Assembly (NCBI RefSeq): GCF_018881545.1
Contig: NZ_JACVQD010000001.1
Coordinates: forward strand, 1,454,039-1,518,038
From: Polynucleobacter alcilacus
Lineage (GTDB): Bacteria > Pseudomonadota > Gammaproteobacteria > Burkholderiales > Burkholderiaceae
DNA: 64,000 bases
Direction of reading: 5' to 3'
A program made the translations under genes and the position numbers. Of this stretch, positions 8,916 to 18,389 are shown piece after piece. The stretch's first letter is position 1, and each line of letters begins with the position of its first letter. Below the pieces are notes generated by a model that worked only from the letters and a program-made list of their open reading frames with translations, was not told the origin of the DNA and did no database searches.

Positions 8916-9935
8916 ATGAAAATCTGTGTGATTGGCGGGGGTGGCGCTATTGGCGGCTACCTAGCTGTTATGTTGGCTCGAGCGGGTAATGAAGTCACTG
9001 TTGTCGCGCGCGGCGCTACATTGGCTGCAATCAAAGAGCGTGGTCTTGCATTAATTATGGATGACCAGCCTGAGCCACTGGTAGCAGAAGTCAAAGCAGT
9101 TGAAAAAATTGCTGATGCTGAAACTCCAGATGTAGTCATTCTGGCGGTGAAGGCGCATCAAGTTGAGCCAATCATTGATGACTTAGCAGCCATCATAGGC
9201 CCCGAAACGATTTTGATTCCCATGCAAAACGGTATTCCTTGGTGGTATTTTCAAAAGCTTGCTGGCGAGTACCAAGATCACTCTGTTGAAACAGTAGATG
9301 CCGGAGGCGCGGCTAAAAAAGCGATTAGTCCAAACAACATCATTGGTTGCGTTGTATACCCAGCAACCTTTACTCAAGCTCCTGGTGTGATTCGTCACGT
9401 GGAAGGCAATCGCTTCCCCTTAGGTGAGTTGGACGGCATGTCCACTGAGCGTATTCAAAAGATCTCAGAGATGATGAGTGCGGCTGGATTTAAGTCTCCG
9501 ATTTTGGATGACATCCGCTCTGAGATTTGGCTCAAACTTTGGGGCAATATGACCTTTAACCCGATCAGCGCTTTGACTCACGGCACGCTAGAGGGAATCT
9601 GTCAGCATCCATTGACGAAAGAGTTAGCGCGCAACATGATGGCTGAAGCGCAAACCGTTGCTGAAAAGCTGGGCGTTACTTTCCGGGTGGATATTGAGCG
9701 TCGTATTGCTGGTGCAGAAAAAGTGGGTAAGCACAAGACATCTATGCTGCAAGATTTGGAAGCGGGCCGTAGCTTAGAGATCGATGCGCTCTTGGGTTCA
9801 GTGATTGAGCTGGGCAAGATTACCCAGACGCCTACACCTTGTTTAAATACCGTTTTTGCTTTGACGAAATATTTAGATGAGAACGTGCAAGCTTCTAATG
9901 GTAACTTGGCATTGCCATCGGTATCGGGTTACTAA
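8916..9935 (+). CDS. panE: Ketopantoate reductase family protein (PanE/ApbA)
   Basis: A 339-residue NADPH-dependent reductase. The N-terminal Rossmann fold opens with VIGGGGAIGGYLA (GxGxxG). The C-terminal helical domain contains the family segment EIWLKLWGNMTFNPISAL with the lysine and asparagine expected at the active site. In PanE this converts 2-dehydropantoate to pantoate for coenzyme A synthesis. The ATG is preceded by a CTGGAG Shine-Dalgarno. Bacteria often carry several paralogues of this family, so pantothenate synthesis is likely but not certain. A strong terminator follows. Confidence 0.8.
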   Translation: MKICVIGGGGAIGGYLAVMLARAGNEVTVVARGATLAAIKERGLALIMDDQPEPLVAEVKAVEKIADAETPDVVILAVKAHQVEPIIDDLAAIIGPETILIPMQNGIPWWYFQKLAGEYQDHSVETVDAGGAAKKAISPNNIIGCVVYPATFTQAPGVIRHVEGNRFPLGELDGMSTERIQKISEMMSAAGFKSPILDDIRSEIWLKLWGNMTFNPISALTHGTLEGICQHPLTKELARNMMAEAQTVAEKLGVTFRVDIERRIAGAEKVGKHKTSMLQDLEAGRSLEIDALLGSVIELGKITQTPTPCLNTVFALTKYLDENVQASNGNLALPSVSGY

Positions 9936-9967
9936 GTGCAGTAGTAAAACCAACTTCAGTAATGAAA

Positions 9968-9998
9968 AACACCTTGCTACTCAACATAGCAAGGTGTT
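9968..9998. terminator. Bidirectional intrinsic terminator (panE-like / FAH gene)
   Basis: A perfect 12-base-pair stem (9968-9979 with 9987-9998) closes a seven-base loop. It is followed by TTGTTTTT on the plus strand and flanked by an A-run on the other side. It lies between two convergent genes, so it can stop transcription from both directions. Confidence 0.85.
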
Positions 9999-10013
9999 TT
10001 GTTTTTAGTAAAT

Positions 10014-10781
10014 TTACTCGAAACGATTATCTAGGCGACCAACGCCTTCGATGATGATGCTGACATTACTACCTGGCTTCATTGAGCCCACACCAACTGA
10101 AGTACCGCAAGCAATAATATCTCCCGCCTCCAGCGGGACATCTTGTGAGATCAAGCTCACTAATTTAGCAGGTGGGAAAATCATATCTGCTACAGGGTAG
10201 TTTTGACGCTCTTGATCATTCAGAATAGTCTTGATGCTTAATGAGTTTGGATCAACATCAGTAGTGATGTAGGGGCCAAATACGCCGAAGGTATTGAAAC
10301 TTTTAGAGCGAGTCCACTGCGCATAGCCTGGATCACGATTGAGAATTTCAATTGCAGTGACATCATTGATACAGGTGTAACCAAAAATGGCTCTTGCTGC
10401 TTCGCTTTCATCTACTTCATAACAGGCTTTACCAATGACGATTCCCAGCTCGCCTTCATAGACTACTTTGCCAGCATAAGACTTGGGGGTGCGAATAACT
10501 TGATTGGCGGCCAAGAATGAATTATTACCTTTCAAGAAATACAAGGGCTCAGCAGGAATAGCATGCTCAAGCTTAGTCACTAGTGCGTGAAAGTTATCCA
10601 CCATGGCTACCATTTTGGAGGGCGTACAGGGGATATCTAGCGTGACATCGGCTAATTTGAGGGTTTCACCAGTTGCTTTGGGCTGTTGAAATAAATCACC
10701 TGAGTACACCGCAATCTCGTCGCCTTGGACTTGTCCTAAACCACTCTTTCCTTGATGCTGAAATCTAAGCCATTGAGCCAT
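10014..10781 (-). CDS. Fumarylacetoacetate hydrolase family protein
   Basis: A 255-residue FAH-superfamily protein, likely a hydrolase, decarboxylase or isomerase acting on acylpyruvate-type acids. Metal-binding glutamates are visible in VYEGELGIVIGK (about residues 107-118). NDVTA, the TRSKSFNTFGVFGPYI segment and the glycine-rich GDIIACGTSVGVG follow in family order. It is divergent from the GrdB-like gene by 56 bases. FAH proteins act in aromatic and hydroxyproline catabolism, but no such pathway surrounds it, so the substrate is unknown. Confidence 0.85.
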   Translation of the reverse strand: MAQWLRFQHQGKSGLGQVQGDEIAVYSGDLFQQPKATGETLKLADVTLDIPCTPSKMVAMVDNFHALVTKLEHAIPAEPLYFLKGNNSFLAANQVIRTPKSYAGKVVYEGELGIVIGKACYEVDESEAARAIFGYTCINDVTAIEILNRDPGYAQWTRSKSFNTFGVFGPYITTDVDPNSLSIKTILNDQERQNYPVADMIFPPAKLVSLISQDVPLEAGDIIACGTSVGVGSMKPGSNVSIIIEGVGRLDNRFE

Positions 10782-10837
10782 AATCAGTTCCTATGAAGTT
10801 AATTATTTGATAAGCAATATCTTACAGGGATGAATTG

Positions 10838-11773
10838 ATGGTTAAGACTTCTGAGTTCGCTTTTGCGTCAGAATTGGATCAGCCAATTCCTTATATGGAC
10901 CGTACTCGAAGTTATTACCTGGGATTGGGTTACGAAACACCCTATGTATGGGCGCATTATCTTGAGGTGCCATTTAGTCCTCTGAAGAAATTACTAAATC
11001 AGTCGACCTTGGGTTTGATAACTACTGCCGTCCCTTTTAAGGCCGAAAATGGGCCGCAAGGACCGGGAGCACCCTACAACGCTGCTGCAAAGTTTTATCA
11101 GCCCTATCAGCAAGCAATGAATGGAGAGATTGATTTAAGAATTGCTCACGTTGGTATTGATCGTCAAAATGCCGACATGGAAGACAGCAATTGCTGGTTT
11201 CCAATGGCCGCAGCAAAAAAAGCTGTGGAAAATGGAAGAATAAAAGCACTCTCACCCCATTTTTATGGCTTGCCAACGAATCGTAGTCAACGGCATACCT
11301 TAGAGATAGACGCACCCTTAATATTGGAAATGCTGCGTGAAGATAAAGCAGATGTTGCCGTATTAATTCCGAATTGCCCCATCTGCCATCAGAGTCAAAG
11401 TTTATTGGCGAGATATTTAGAGGCAGCCGGGATCCCTACAGTGGTGATGGGCGCAGCCAAAGATATTGTTGAGTATTGCGGAGTACCGCGATTTTTATTT
11501 AGCGATTTCCCCTTGGGGAATGCAGCAGCAAAACCAAATGATCTCAGTTCACAAATACTCAATTTTGAATTGGTATTACGCCTCCTAGAATCTGCCCCTG
11601 CTGGCCGCACCACGGTGCAGTCACCGTTGATCTGGTCAGTAGATCCTGCTTGGAAATTGGATTATGCAAACCTAGAAAAATTGTCTGAGCAAGAGATTAC
11701 GCGCTTGCGAGATGAGGCTGAAAGGGCACGTATTACGGCTCGTGAACTCAGAGTAAGCAGTGTTGGGACTTAG
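10838..11773 (+). CDS. GrdB/PrdB-like (glycine/betaine/proline reductase subunit B family) protein, Cys form
   Basis: A 311-residue protein that resembles the GrdB/PrdB reductase subunits of anaerobic amino-acid reductases. The centre reads ADVAVLIPNCPICHQSQS, then AAGIPTVVMG, then GVPRFLFSDFPLGNAAAKP, in the order found in that family. The CPIC pair falls where selenoproteins of the family carry their redox selenocysteine motif. I see no TGA codon within the frame, so this would be a cysteine form. ATG 10838 follows CAGGGA and is preferred over the TTG one codon upstream. It diverges from an FAH-family gene. The function of such aerobic homologues is unknown to me. Confidence 0.6.
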   Translation: MVKTSEFAFASELDQPIPYMDRTRSYYLGLGYETPYVWAHYLEVPFSPLKKLLNQSTLGLITTAVPFKAENGPQGPGAPYNAAAKFYQPYQQAMNGEIDLRIAHVGIDRQNADMEDSNCWFPMAAAKKAVENGRIKALSPHFYGLPTNRSQRHTLEIDAPLILEMLREDKADVAVLIPNCPICHQSQSLLARYLEAAGIPTVVMGAAKDIVEYCGVPRFLFSDFPLGNAAAKPNDLSSQILNFELVLRLLESAPAGRTTVQSPLIWSVDPAWKLDYANLEKLSEQEITRLRDEAERARITARELRVSSVGT

Positions 11774-12774
11774 GTTTCTCTAGCCAGAGAGTATTCGCAT
11801 AGGGCATGCAAAGCTAGGCTTGCCTCGTTCTCTGGGAAGCCTGTTAGGCAGGCTAAGGCTAAATCAGATTCCCTCTTCGCCGCGGCCTGGGTATAGTCCA
11901 ATGCCCCTGAGCTTTGTACAGCACTTAAGATTTGAGCAAATACATCATCTGGCAAATCTTGGTTTTGCACAATAGCCGCACGGACTAGTAAGCGCTCTTC
12001 GGCGCTGCCATTTTCAAGTAGGTAGATGAGTGGCAATGTGGGCTTGCCTTCACGTAAATCATCGCCAGCATTTTTCCCCATTTGGCTTGCATTCGCTGTG
12101 TAATCGAGAAGATCGTCCATTAACTGGAATGCAGTGCCAATGTGACGTCCAAATGCAGCGGCTGCTTCACGCTGTACATCGCTTGCCTCAGCAAGGATCG
12201 CACCAAGTTCGGTAGAGGCTTCAAACAATTTAGCAGTTTTATAGCGAATGACTTGCAAGTAGCTGGCTTCATCTACTTCTGGATCATTCATATTCAAAAG
12301 CTGAAGTACTTCGCCTTCAGCAATGGTATTAGTTGCGTCAGACAAAATTTGCATCACTCTTAAGTCATTTGGACCCACCATCATTTGGAAGGCTCTGGAA
12401 TACAGAAAATCACCGACTAACACACTGGCGGCATTGCCAAAAGCCGCATTTGCGGTTTCACGACCCCTTCTGAGTGTGGATTCGTCCACGACATCGTCAT
12501 GCAAGAGGGTGGCGGTATGAATAAATTCCACGACTGCAGCCATTTCAAGGGCATGGGGTGTTTCCTTGCCATTGGCTAGAGCCTTTGCCACCAGCATTAA
12601 TAAGGCTGGCCTGACCCGTTTCCCCCCGGCCTGGATGATGTAGGTGGAAATTTGGTCAATTAAGGCGACTTTTGAGGCCAATCGCAGACGAATAAGCCCA
12701 TCTAAGGCCTTGAAATCCAAGGTAATTGGGGCCAGAATCTGGCTTAAGTCATTGATTTTGACAGTGCTCGTCAT
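11770..12774 (-). CDS. ispB: Octaprenyl diphosphate synthase
   Basis: A 334-residue trans-prenyltransferase that extends farnesyl diphosphate to the ubiquinone side chain. The first aspartate-rich motif is in ATLLHDDVVDESTLRRG and the second in QLMDDLLDYT; GGKRVRPAL marks the substrate-binding N-terminal region. I start it at ATG 12774 (MTSTVKINDLS). The frame is open for 62 more codons upstream, but that part runs through the rplU leader and promoter and has no family similarity. It is divergent from rplU, and its stop overlaps that of the GrdB-like gene by four bases. Confidence 0.93.
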   Translation of the reverse strand: MTSTVKINDLSQILAPITLDFKALDGLIRLRLASKVALIDQISTYIIQAGGKRVRPALLMLVAKALANGKETPHALEMAAVVEFIHTATLLHDDVVDESTLRRGRETANAAFGNAASVLVGDFLYSRAFQMMVGPNDLRVMQILSDATNTIAEGEVLQLLNMNDPEVDEASYLQVIRYKTAKLFEASTELGAILAEASDVQREAAAAFGRHIGTAFQLMDDLLDYTANASQMGKNAGDDLREGKPTLPLIYLLENGSAEERLLVRAAIVQNQDLPDDVFAQILSAVQSSGALDYTQAAAKRESDLALACLTGFPENEASLALHALCEYSLARET

Positions 12775-12786
12775 GCAAGATATAAT
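12758..12786 (+). promoter_or_regulatory. Perfect-consensus sigma70 promoter of rplU-rpmA
   Basis: TTGACA at 12758-12763 and TATAAT at 12781-12786 are separated by exactly 17 bases, a full match to the sigma70 consensus. Transcription should start near 12793, about 57 bases before the rplU ATG. The -35 hexamer and part of the spacer lie inside the first codons of the divergent ispB gene. Confidence 0.88.
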
Positions 12787-12849
12787 AATGGGCTTAGCTT
12801 CTCCAGGGTGGATTAGCTTAAATGTAGATATTAATTGAGGTTTCAAACC

Positions 12850-13161
12850 ATGTACGCGGTCATAAAAACCGGTGGCAAACAATATAAAGTTGCTGCAGGC
12901 GAAAAATTGAAAATAGAACAGATACCAGCGGAAATCGGCAGCGAAATCACTCTTGACCAAGTCCTCGCCGTTGGCGAAGGCGCTTCACTGAAATTAGGTG
13001 ATCCATTGGTTAATGGTGCAGCTGTGATGGCCACTGTCGTCTCCCAGGGACGTCACGATAAAGTGACAATCTTTAAGATGCGCCGTCGCAAGCATTACCA
13101 AAAGCACCAAGGCCATCGTCAGAATTTCACTGAAATTTTGATCAACACGATTAAAGCCTAA
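12850..13161 (+). CDS. rplU: 50S ribosomal protein L21
   Basis: A 103-residue ribosomal protein that binds 23S rRNA in the large subunit. The N-terminus [14 protein letters not shown] and the C-terminal [16 protein letters not shown] segment are diagnostic, and the length equals the family's. The ATG at 12850 fits this conserved N-terminus; a TTG five codons earlier does not. It is the first gene of rplU-rpmA, 19 bases before rpmA, behind an exact-consensus promoter. Confidence 0.98.
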   Translation: MYAVIKTGGKQYKVAAGEKLKIEQIPAEIGSEITLDQVLAVGEGASLKLGDPLVNGAAVMATVVSQGRHDKVTIFKMRRRKHYQKHQGHRQNFTEILINTIKA

Positions 13162-13180
13162 TTCAGGGTAGGAGAAAGAT

Positions 13181-13441
13181 ATGGCACAGAAAAAAGGCGG
13201 CGGCTCAACACGAAATGGCCGTGACTCAGAATCGAAACGCTTAGGCGTTAAGGTATTTGGCGGCGAGCAAATCAATGCTGGCAGCATCATTATTCGTCAA
13301 CGTGGTACTAAGGTTCATCCAGGTACTAATGTTGGTATTGGTAAGGATCACACTTTGTTCGCCTTAATTGACGGTCAAGTGGAATTCGGCGTAAAGGGTG
13401 CTTTGAAGAAGGCCCAAGTTTCAGTCTTGCCTCGTTCATAA
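13181..13441 (+). CDS. rpmA: 50S ribosomal protein L27
   Basis: An 86-residue ribosomal protein whose N-terminal tail reaches the peptidyl transferase centre. [19 protein letters not shown] and the following RLGVKVFGG are diagnostic. The tail starts directly at its mature form, without the cleavable extension found in Firmicutes. A GTAGGAGAAAG ribosome-binding site precedes the ATG. A strong intrinsic terminator 58 bases downstream separates it from obg. Confidence 0.98.
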   Translation: MAQKKGGGSTRNGRDSESKRLGVKVFGGEQINAGSIIIRQRGTKVHPGTNVGIGKDHTLFALIDGQVEFGVKGALKKAQVSVLPRS

Positions 13442-13499
13442 GGCGCCTGACTGAGACACGTTTGATTCAGATTGATTCCGAATTTAACCCTTAGGAACA

Positions 13500-13525
13500 G
13501 GCCTCGCTAAGCGAGGCCTTTTTTA
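13500..13525 (+). terminator. Intrinsic terminator between rpmA and obg
   Basis: GGCCTCGC (13500-13507) pairs with GCGAGGCC (13511-13518) around a three-base loop and is followed by TTTTTTATTT. It should end the highly expressed rplU-rpmA transcript. The obg ATG lies at 13529, just three bases after the T-rich run. The GAGG in the 3' arm is the only Shine-Dalgarno-like sequence before obg. Confidence 0.85.
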
Positions 13526-13528
13526 TTT

Positions 13529-14617
13529 ATGAAATTTATAGACGAAGCACGTATTGAAGTGATTGCCGGCCAAGGTGGCGCCGGAAGCGCTTCTATGCGC
13601 CGCGAAAAGTTTATTGAGTTCGGTGGACCTGACGGTGGCGATGGCGGAAAGGGCGGAAGCGTCTGGGCTATTGCTGATCGCAATATCAATACCTTAATTG
13701 ATTACCGTTATGCCAAAACACACACCGCCAAAAATGGTGAACCTGGTCGAGGTGCAGATTGTTATGGTCGTGCCGGTGACGATATTGAATTGCGTATGCC
13801 GGTCGGCACAATAATTGCCGACTATGACACAGGTGAGCCAATCGCTGATTTAACTACTCATGGTGAGCGTCTTTGCTTGGCACAAGGGGGTGTTGGGGGG
13901 TGGGGCAATATTCACTTTAAGAGCAGTACGAACAGGGCGCCACGTCAAAAGACGAATGGCAAAGAAGGCGAACGTCGCAAGCTGAAACTGGAATTGAAGG
14001 TTTTAGCAGACGTAGGCTTGTTAGGCATGCCTAATGCTGGTAAATCCACTTTGATTACGGCTGTATCGAATGCGCGTCCGAAGATTGCTGATTACCCTTT
14101 TACAACTCTGCATCCCAATTTAGGTGTTGTGCGTGTCGGTAACGAACGCAGCTTTGTGATTGCGGATATTCCCGGCTTGATTGAAGGCGCTGCCGAAGGT
14201 GCTGGTTTAGGCCATCGATTTTTACGCCACCTACAAAGAACGGGTGTACTTTTGCATTTAGTCGACGTTGCTCCATTTGATGAAAACGTAGACCCAGTAG
14301 CTGATGCCAATGCCATCGTTAATGAGTTGCGCAAGTACGATGAAGCTTTAGTTGAGAAACCACGTTGGTTGGTACTGAATAAAGTAGACATGATTCCCGA
14401 GGAAGACCGGCAAAAGGTAGTGACTGACTTTGTGAAAAAGTTCAAGTGGAAGGGCCCTGTTTTTGAGATCTCCGCTTTAACTGGCCTTGGCTGCGATAAA
14501 CTGTGCTATTCCTTGCAAGATTATTTGGATTCGGTGCGTCGTGATCGGGATGATGCTGAGGAACGTGCTGCGGATCCACGTTATCAAGATCAATCTGACG
14601 ATAAACAAGCAGATTAA
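13529..14617 (+). CDS. obg: Obg family GTPase (ObgE/CgtA)
   Basis: A 362-residue ribosome-associated GTPase that acts in 50S maturation and stress control. The glycine-rich Obg fold fills residues 1-158, for example [14 protein letters not shown]. The G domain follows with G1 [10 protein letters not shown]3 [13 protein letters not shown]4 NKVD and G5 SALTG. The C-terminal tail is short and acidic. It sits in the classic rplU-rpmA-obg-proB order. The ATG is immediately downstream of the rpmA terminator, with no independent ribosome-binding site outside the hairpin. Confidence 0.97.
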   Translation: MKFIDEARIEVIAGQGGAGSASMRREKFIEFGGPDGGDGGKGGSVWAIADRNINTLIDYRYAKTHTAKNGEPGRGADCYGRAGDDIELRMPVGTIIADYDTGEPIADLTTHGERLCLAQGGVGGWGNIHFKSSTNRAPRQKTNGKEGERRKLKLELKVLADVGLLGMPNAGKSTLITAVSNARPKIADYPFTTLHPNLGVVRVGNERSFVIADIPGLIEGAAEGAGLGHRFLRHLQRTGVLLHLVDVAPFDENVDPVADANAIVNELRKYDEALVEKPRWLVLNKVDMIPEEDRQKVVTDFVKKFKWKGPVFEISALTGLGCDKLCYSLQDYLDSVRRDRDDAEERAADPRYQDQSDDKQAD

Positions 14618-14631
14618 ATTTGCTATTTGCT

Positions 14632-15414
14632 ATGAACGATAAACAAACAAAACGAATAGTGGTCAAAGTAGGATCTAGTCTTGTCACCAATAATGGTGAA
14701 GGTCTGGATCACGCTGCTATTGCGAGGTGGGCTGAACAAATGGCTACCTTATTGACTGCTGGACATGAGGTTTTGATGGTTAGCTCTGGTGCAATTGCGG
14801 AAGGTATGCAACGTTTAGGGTGGACTAAGCGGCCTCAAGAAATTCATCAACTTCAAGCAGCTGCAGCAGTCGGGCAAATGGGACTGGTTCAAGTTTATGA
14901 AAGTTGTTTTGCCCGTTTTAATTTGCGTAGTGCTCAGATTCTGTTGACAAACTCCGATTTGGCTAATGCAGAACGCAATGCCAATGCCAAGGCTACCTTA
15001 GATACCTTGTTACAGTTGAGCGTTGTTCCAATCATTAATGAGAACGATACAGTAGTTACCGACGAGATTAAGTTTGGCGATAACGATAATCTTGCAGCTT
15101 TAGTAGTAAATTTAATTCATGCTGATTTATTAATTATTTTGACCGATCAAGGTGGTTTATACACCGCCGATCCTCGCCAAAACTCCGAGGCAATGTTATT
15201 AAGTCATGCGACTGCTGGCGATCCTGCTTTGGAAAAAATGGCAGGTGGCGCTGGTAGTGAGCTCAGCAAGGGTGGCATGCTCACTAAAGTAATGGCGGCT
15301 AAATTAGCATCTCAGACTGGAGCCAGTACCATAATCGCTTCGGGGCATGAGTCTGATGTTATTACTCGCCTCCTGAGTGGCGAGTTAATAGGCACGCGCC
15401 TTGACTTACTTTAG
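14632..15414 (+). CDS. proB: Glutamate 5-kinase without PUA domain
   Basis: A 260-residue amino-acid kinase that phosphorylates glutamate in the first step of proline synthesis. [31 protein letters not shown] and [12 protein letters not shown] are the expected substrate and ATP motifs, and [13 protein letters not shown] is present. It stops right after [11 protein letters not shown], where the kinase domain joins the C-terminal PUA domain of the usual 360-375-residue enzyme. ATG 14632 matches the family start. It lies 14 bases after obg; proA is about 42 kb away. It overlaps the convergent CNP1-like gene by four bases. Confidence 0.93.
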   Translation: MNDKQTKRIVVKVGSSLVTNNGEGLDHAAIARWAEQMATLLTAGHEVLMVSSGAIAEGMQRLGWTKRPQEIHQLQAAAAVGQMGLVQVYESCFARFNLRSAQILLTNSDLANAERNANAKATLDTLLQLSVVPIINENDTVVTDEIKFGDNDNLAALVVNLIHADLLIILTDQGGLYTADPRQNSEAMLLSHATAGDPALEKMAGGAGSELSKGGMLTKVMAAKLASQTGASTIIASGHESDVITRLLSGELIGTRLDLL

Positions 15415-15983
15415 TAGCCGATGACCACACCCATGGAGTTGCTGGGTTTAGTGTCACCAGTAAAGGTATTGGGATTTAAAGATTTCAACACCGAATTCAT
15501 ACTTTTTTCTTGATTATTAAAATTGCATAGTGCCCCAGAGGCAAGTGCTGCTTGATATCGATTAGCGACTTTGGTATTGATGGTATTCCATGAACTCAGT
15601 GGATTTTTAACCCACTTGGTGTTCTCAAAATTACCATATAACTTCCATTGATATGAGTCACAACGAATGCCCTCATACTGGGCCTGCTCACCCCCGCTTG
15701 GATTTGTCATTACAACAATGTAACGTGTCACACCATCTGCTCCTATCAAAATCGAACTGGTGTCAATGGCGAATTTAAAAACAGTAGTTTGAGAAACATA
15801 AAAGGGCTGAAGGGTTGATTTATTTGGAGGGTCAAGGGGCATTTCAGTAGAGCCTTCCTTGAAGATCATTGGTGCAAATGGGTCTAAACCACTTTGCATG
15901 GGGTCTCCTGCGCAAGAAATGATCATGCTAGCTATTGAAATGCCAATTGCATAGGCGCTAATTTTGCGTAATGAGGCATTCAT
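15411..15983 (-). CDS. CNP1-like putative lipoprotein
   Basis: A 190-residue exported protein resembling the CNP1-like family of betaproteobacteria, whose function is unknown. An N-terminal signal sequence (residues 1-24) ends in a lipobox-like MIISC followed by Ala-Gly, suggesting lipidation. The body contains [28 protein letters not shown], here read as [13 protein letters not shown] then YEGIRC, which I recognise from that family. Its ATG overlaps the rppH stop (ATGA), so it is co-translated downstream of rppH. Confidence 0.65.
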   Translation of the reverse strand: MNASLRKISAYAIGISIASMIISCAGDPMQSGLDPFAPMIFKEGSTEMPLDPPNKSTLQPFYVSQTTVFKFAIDTSSILIGADGVTRYIVVMTNPSGGEQAQYEGIRCDSYQWKLYGNFENTKWVKNPLSSWNTINTKVANRYQAALASGALCNFNNQEKSMNSVLKSLNPNTFTGDTKPSNSMGVVIGY

Positions 15984-16579
15984 TTTTCTTTATCCGATGT
16001 TGGGGTTGAATTGTTTTGCTCTTGATTGCCTTCATAAAACGACTGGAATACATCAAGTGGGCTACCCCAAGCGAGCTGTTGCAGGCGGAGTCCGCGAGAA
16101 AGATATCTAGCTAGTTCAGACAGTGCTAATTGATAAACATCCCGCTTGAAGTCAATCACAGCATCCAATTGAATCCAGAAGGGCACCCAGCGCCAAGCAT
16201 CAAATTCCGGGTGCTCAGAGGCGCGTAACTGAATATCGCTATCTAAGCCAACCAGGCGCAATAGAAACCAGATCTGTTTTTGACCTCGATAGGCCGTGCG
16301 GTGGATGCGGGTTGCATTTTGACGGCGCAAATACTCCTCAGGGACGTCATAACGAAGCCAATCCCTAGTCCGTCCAATAATTTGGACATGTTCTGGCAGC
16401 AAGCCAACTTCCTCCTGCAATTCGCGGTACATCGCCTGCTCAGGGCTCTCGCCATGCTGAATTCCACCCTGTGGGAACTGCCACGAATGCTGCCCAACGC
16501 GTTTTCCCCAGAAAACCTCGTTATGGCTATTGAGGAGGACAATGCCGACATTGGGGCGATACCCTTCACGGTCAAGCAT
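15980..16579 (-). CDS. rppH: RNA pyrophosphohydrolase
   Basis: A 199-residue Nudix enzyme that removes pyrophosphate from 5'-triphosphate RNA, opening it to RNase E decay. The N-terminus [17 protein letters not shown] is diagnostic. The Nudix box runs over about residues 38-60: [28 protein letters not shown] and the downstream RFDAWRW-like segment [10 protein letters not shown] are family features. It diverges from proS by 48 bases and is the first gene of a pair with the CNP1-like lipoprotein. Confidence 0.95.
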   Translation of the reverse strand: MLDREGYRPNVGIVLLNSHNEVFWGKRVGQHSWQFPQGGIQHGESPEQAMYRELQEEVGLLPEHVQIIGRTRDWLRYDVPEEYLRRQNATRIHRTAYRGQKQIWFLLRLVGLDSDIQLRASEHPEFDAWRWVPFWIQLDAVIDFKRDVYQLALSELARYLSRGLRLQQLAWGSPLDVFQSFYEGNQEQNNSTPTSDKEK

Positions 16580-16614
16580 GATCGTGCCTCAAATCCTTTA
16601 AAATCAACGATTTG

Positions 16615-16642
16615 ATTATATCCATACATGAAAGCTTCACAA
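16615..16642 (-). promoter_or_regulatory. Predicted sigma70 promoter of rppH
   Basis: On the minus strand, TTGTGA (16642-16637) and a perfect TATAAT (16620-16615) are separated by 16 bases. Transcription would begin near 16608, about 29 bases before the rppH ATG at 16579. The -35 element falls within the first codons of the divergent proS gene. Confidence 0.45.
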
Positions 16643-18370
16643 TCATTTCTCGCAACGCTCAAAGAAGCCCCCTCTGACGCTGAGGTGGTTTCGCACAAAC
16701 TCATGGTGCGGGCTGGTTTAATTCGCAAGCTGAGTGCTGGCATCTATAACTATTTGCCACTGGGTTTGAAAGTAATTCGCAAGGTGGAAAACATCATTCG
16801 CGAAGAAATGAATCGTGCTGGTGCAATTGAGCTGCTCATGCCGATGATTCAACCTGCGGAGCTTTGGCAAGAAACAGGTCGTTGGGAAAAGATGGGACCT
16901 GAACTATTACGCATCAAAGATCGCCATGATCGCGACTTTTTAATTCAGCCAACTTCAGAAGAGGTAGTGACTGATTTGGCACGTAATGAGATTAAGAGTT
17001 ATAAGCAGTTACCGATCAATTTTTATCAGATCCAAACGAAGTTTCGCGATGAGCGCCGCCCTCGTTTTGGAATCATGCGTGGTCGTGAATTCATTATGAA
17101 AGATGCTTACTCATTCGATCGAGATACTGAAGGTTTAAAGAAGTCCTATCAAATCATGTTTGATGCCTACACTCGTATCTTCAAGCGTATGGGGCTTAAG
17201 TTCCGTGCAGTCACAGCAGATAATGGCGCTATTGGTGGCTCTGGTAGTCAGGAGTTTCATGTGATCGCCGATACTGGTGAAGACGCGATTGTGTATTGTC
17301 CAAGCTCAGACTACGCAGCTAATTTAGAAGCAGCCGAATCTTTGGCATTGATAGCCGCAAGAGCTGCAGCGAATAACGCTATGGCTAAGGTTCCAACACC
17401 AGACAAGACTAATTGCGCAGAGGTTGCGAAGTTCTTAGCTATTCCTATTGAATCAACAGTGAAGTCATTGTTGTTAGCAGTTGATCAAGAAAAAGGCCCA
17501 GCCAAACTCTTTATGTTGCTAGTGCGTGGTGATCATGAGCTCAACGAAGTGAAGGCGAGTAAAGTTCCCGGTATGACTGAATCTCGCTTTGCTACTGAAG
17601 CAGAAATTAAGCAAGCTTGTAATGCACCCGCTGGTTATCTGGGGCCTGTTGGTGTGAGTGCTAATGTCACAGTGGTCGCTGATCGTACGGTTGCCAATAT
17701 GGCAGATTTTGTTTGCGGCGCGAATGATGCAGGGCATCACTTGACTGGTGTCAATTGGGGCCGTGATTTACCTGAGCCTTTAGTGTTAGATATTCGCAAT
17801 GCAGTGATTGGTGATCCTTCTCCAGATGGAAAAGGGGTGGTGGATATCTGCCGTGGTATTGAAGTTGGCCATGTATTCCAACTGGGAACGCGCTATTCTG
17901 AAGCAATGCGATGCACTTACTTAGACCAACAAGGCAAAGCACAGCCGATGGTCATGGGTTGTTATGGCATTGGGGTTACTCGTCTGCTTGGCGCAGCGAT
18001 TGAACAAGGGCATGATGAGCGCGGTATTATTTGGCCAATCTCAATGGCGCCATTTGAAGTGGTGATTTGTCCAATGGGTTACGATAAATCTGAGCAAGTA
18101 AAGCTAGCCTGCGATCAACTCCATGATGAGTTGCTTGCTGCTGGCATCGATGTGATTTTAGACGATCGTAATGAGCGCCCAGGGGCGATGTTTGCCGATT
18201 GGGAATTAATTGGCGCACCATTCCGCGTAGTGATTGGGGATCGCGGTCTGGCAGATTCTCAAGTGGAATTTAAAGGTCGTACTGATGCTGAGTCTGAAAA
18301 TATTCCACTGGCTGAAATCAAAGCAAAAGTGATTGCGGCTGTTCAAGCTGCCAAAAACGCAATTAGTTAA
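16628..18370 (+). CDS. proS: Prolyl-tRNA synthetase
   Basis: A 580-residue class II aminoacyl-tRNA synthetase of the bacterial type. [15 protein letters not shown] opens it. Motif 2 lies around [19 protein letters not shown] and motif 3 around [13 protein letters not shown]. Between these, at about residues 225-400, is the YbaK-like editing insertion that clears mischarged Ala-tRNA(Pro). The C-terminal anticodon-binding domain follows ([14 protein letters not shown]). The length fits the family. It converges on ffh. Confidence 0.97.
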   Translation: MKASQSFLATLKEAPSDAEVVSHKLMVRAGLIRKLSAGIYNYLPLGLKVIRKVENIIREEMNRAGAIELLMPMIQPAELWQETGRWEKMGPELLRIKDRHDRDFLIQPTSEEVVTDLARNEIKSYKQLPINFYQIQTKFRDERRPRFGIMRGREFIMKDAYSFDRDTEGLKKSYQIMFDAYTRIFKRMGLKFRAVTADNGAIGGSGSQEFHVIADTGEDAIVYCPSSDYAANLEAAESLALIAARAAANNAMAKVPTPDKTNCAEVAKFLAIPIESTVKSLLLAVDQEKGPAKLFMLLVRGDHELNEVKASKVPGMTESRFATEAEIKQACNAPAGYLGPVGVSANVTVVADRTVANMADFVCGANDAGHHLTGVNWGRDLPEPLVLDIRNAVIGDPSPDGKGVVDICRGIEVGHVFQLGTRYSEAMRCTYLDQQGKAQPMVMGCYGIGVTRLLGAAIEQGHDERGIIWPISMAPFEVVICPMGYDKSEQVKLACDQLHDELLAAGIDVILDDRNERPGAMFADWELIGAPFRVVIGDRGLADSQVEFKGRTDAESENIPLAEIKAKVIAAVQAAKNAIS

Positions 18371-18387
18371 TTCAAGTTAGTCTTGAA
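18371..18387. terminator. Weak hairpin between convergent proS and ffh
   Basis: TTCAAG (18371-18376) pairs with CTTGAA (18382-18387) around a five-base loop in the 19-base gap between the convergent stops. The stem is short and the following T-run is interrupted, so termination here is only a possibility. Confidence 0.3.
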
Positions 18388-18389
18388 GT

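Noticed and set aside
12775..12960. Open 62-codon extension upstream of ispB.
   Set aside because: It covers the rplU promoter, leader and first codons, and shows no prenyltransferase similarity; the ATG at 12774 fits the family.
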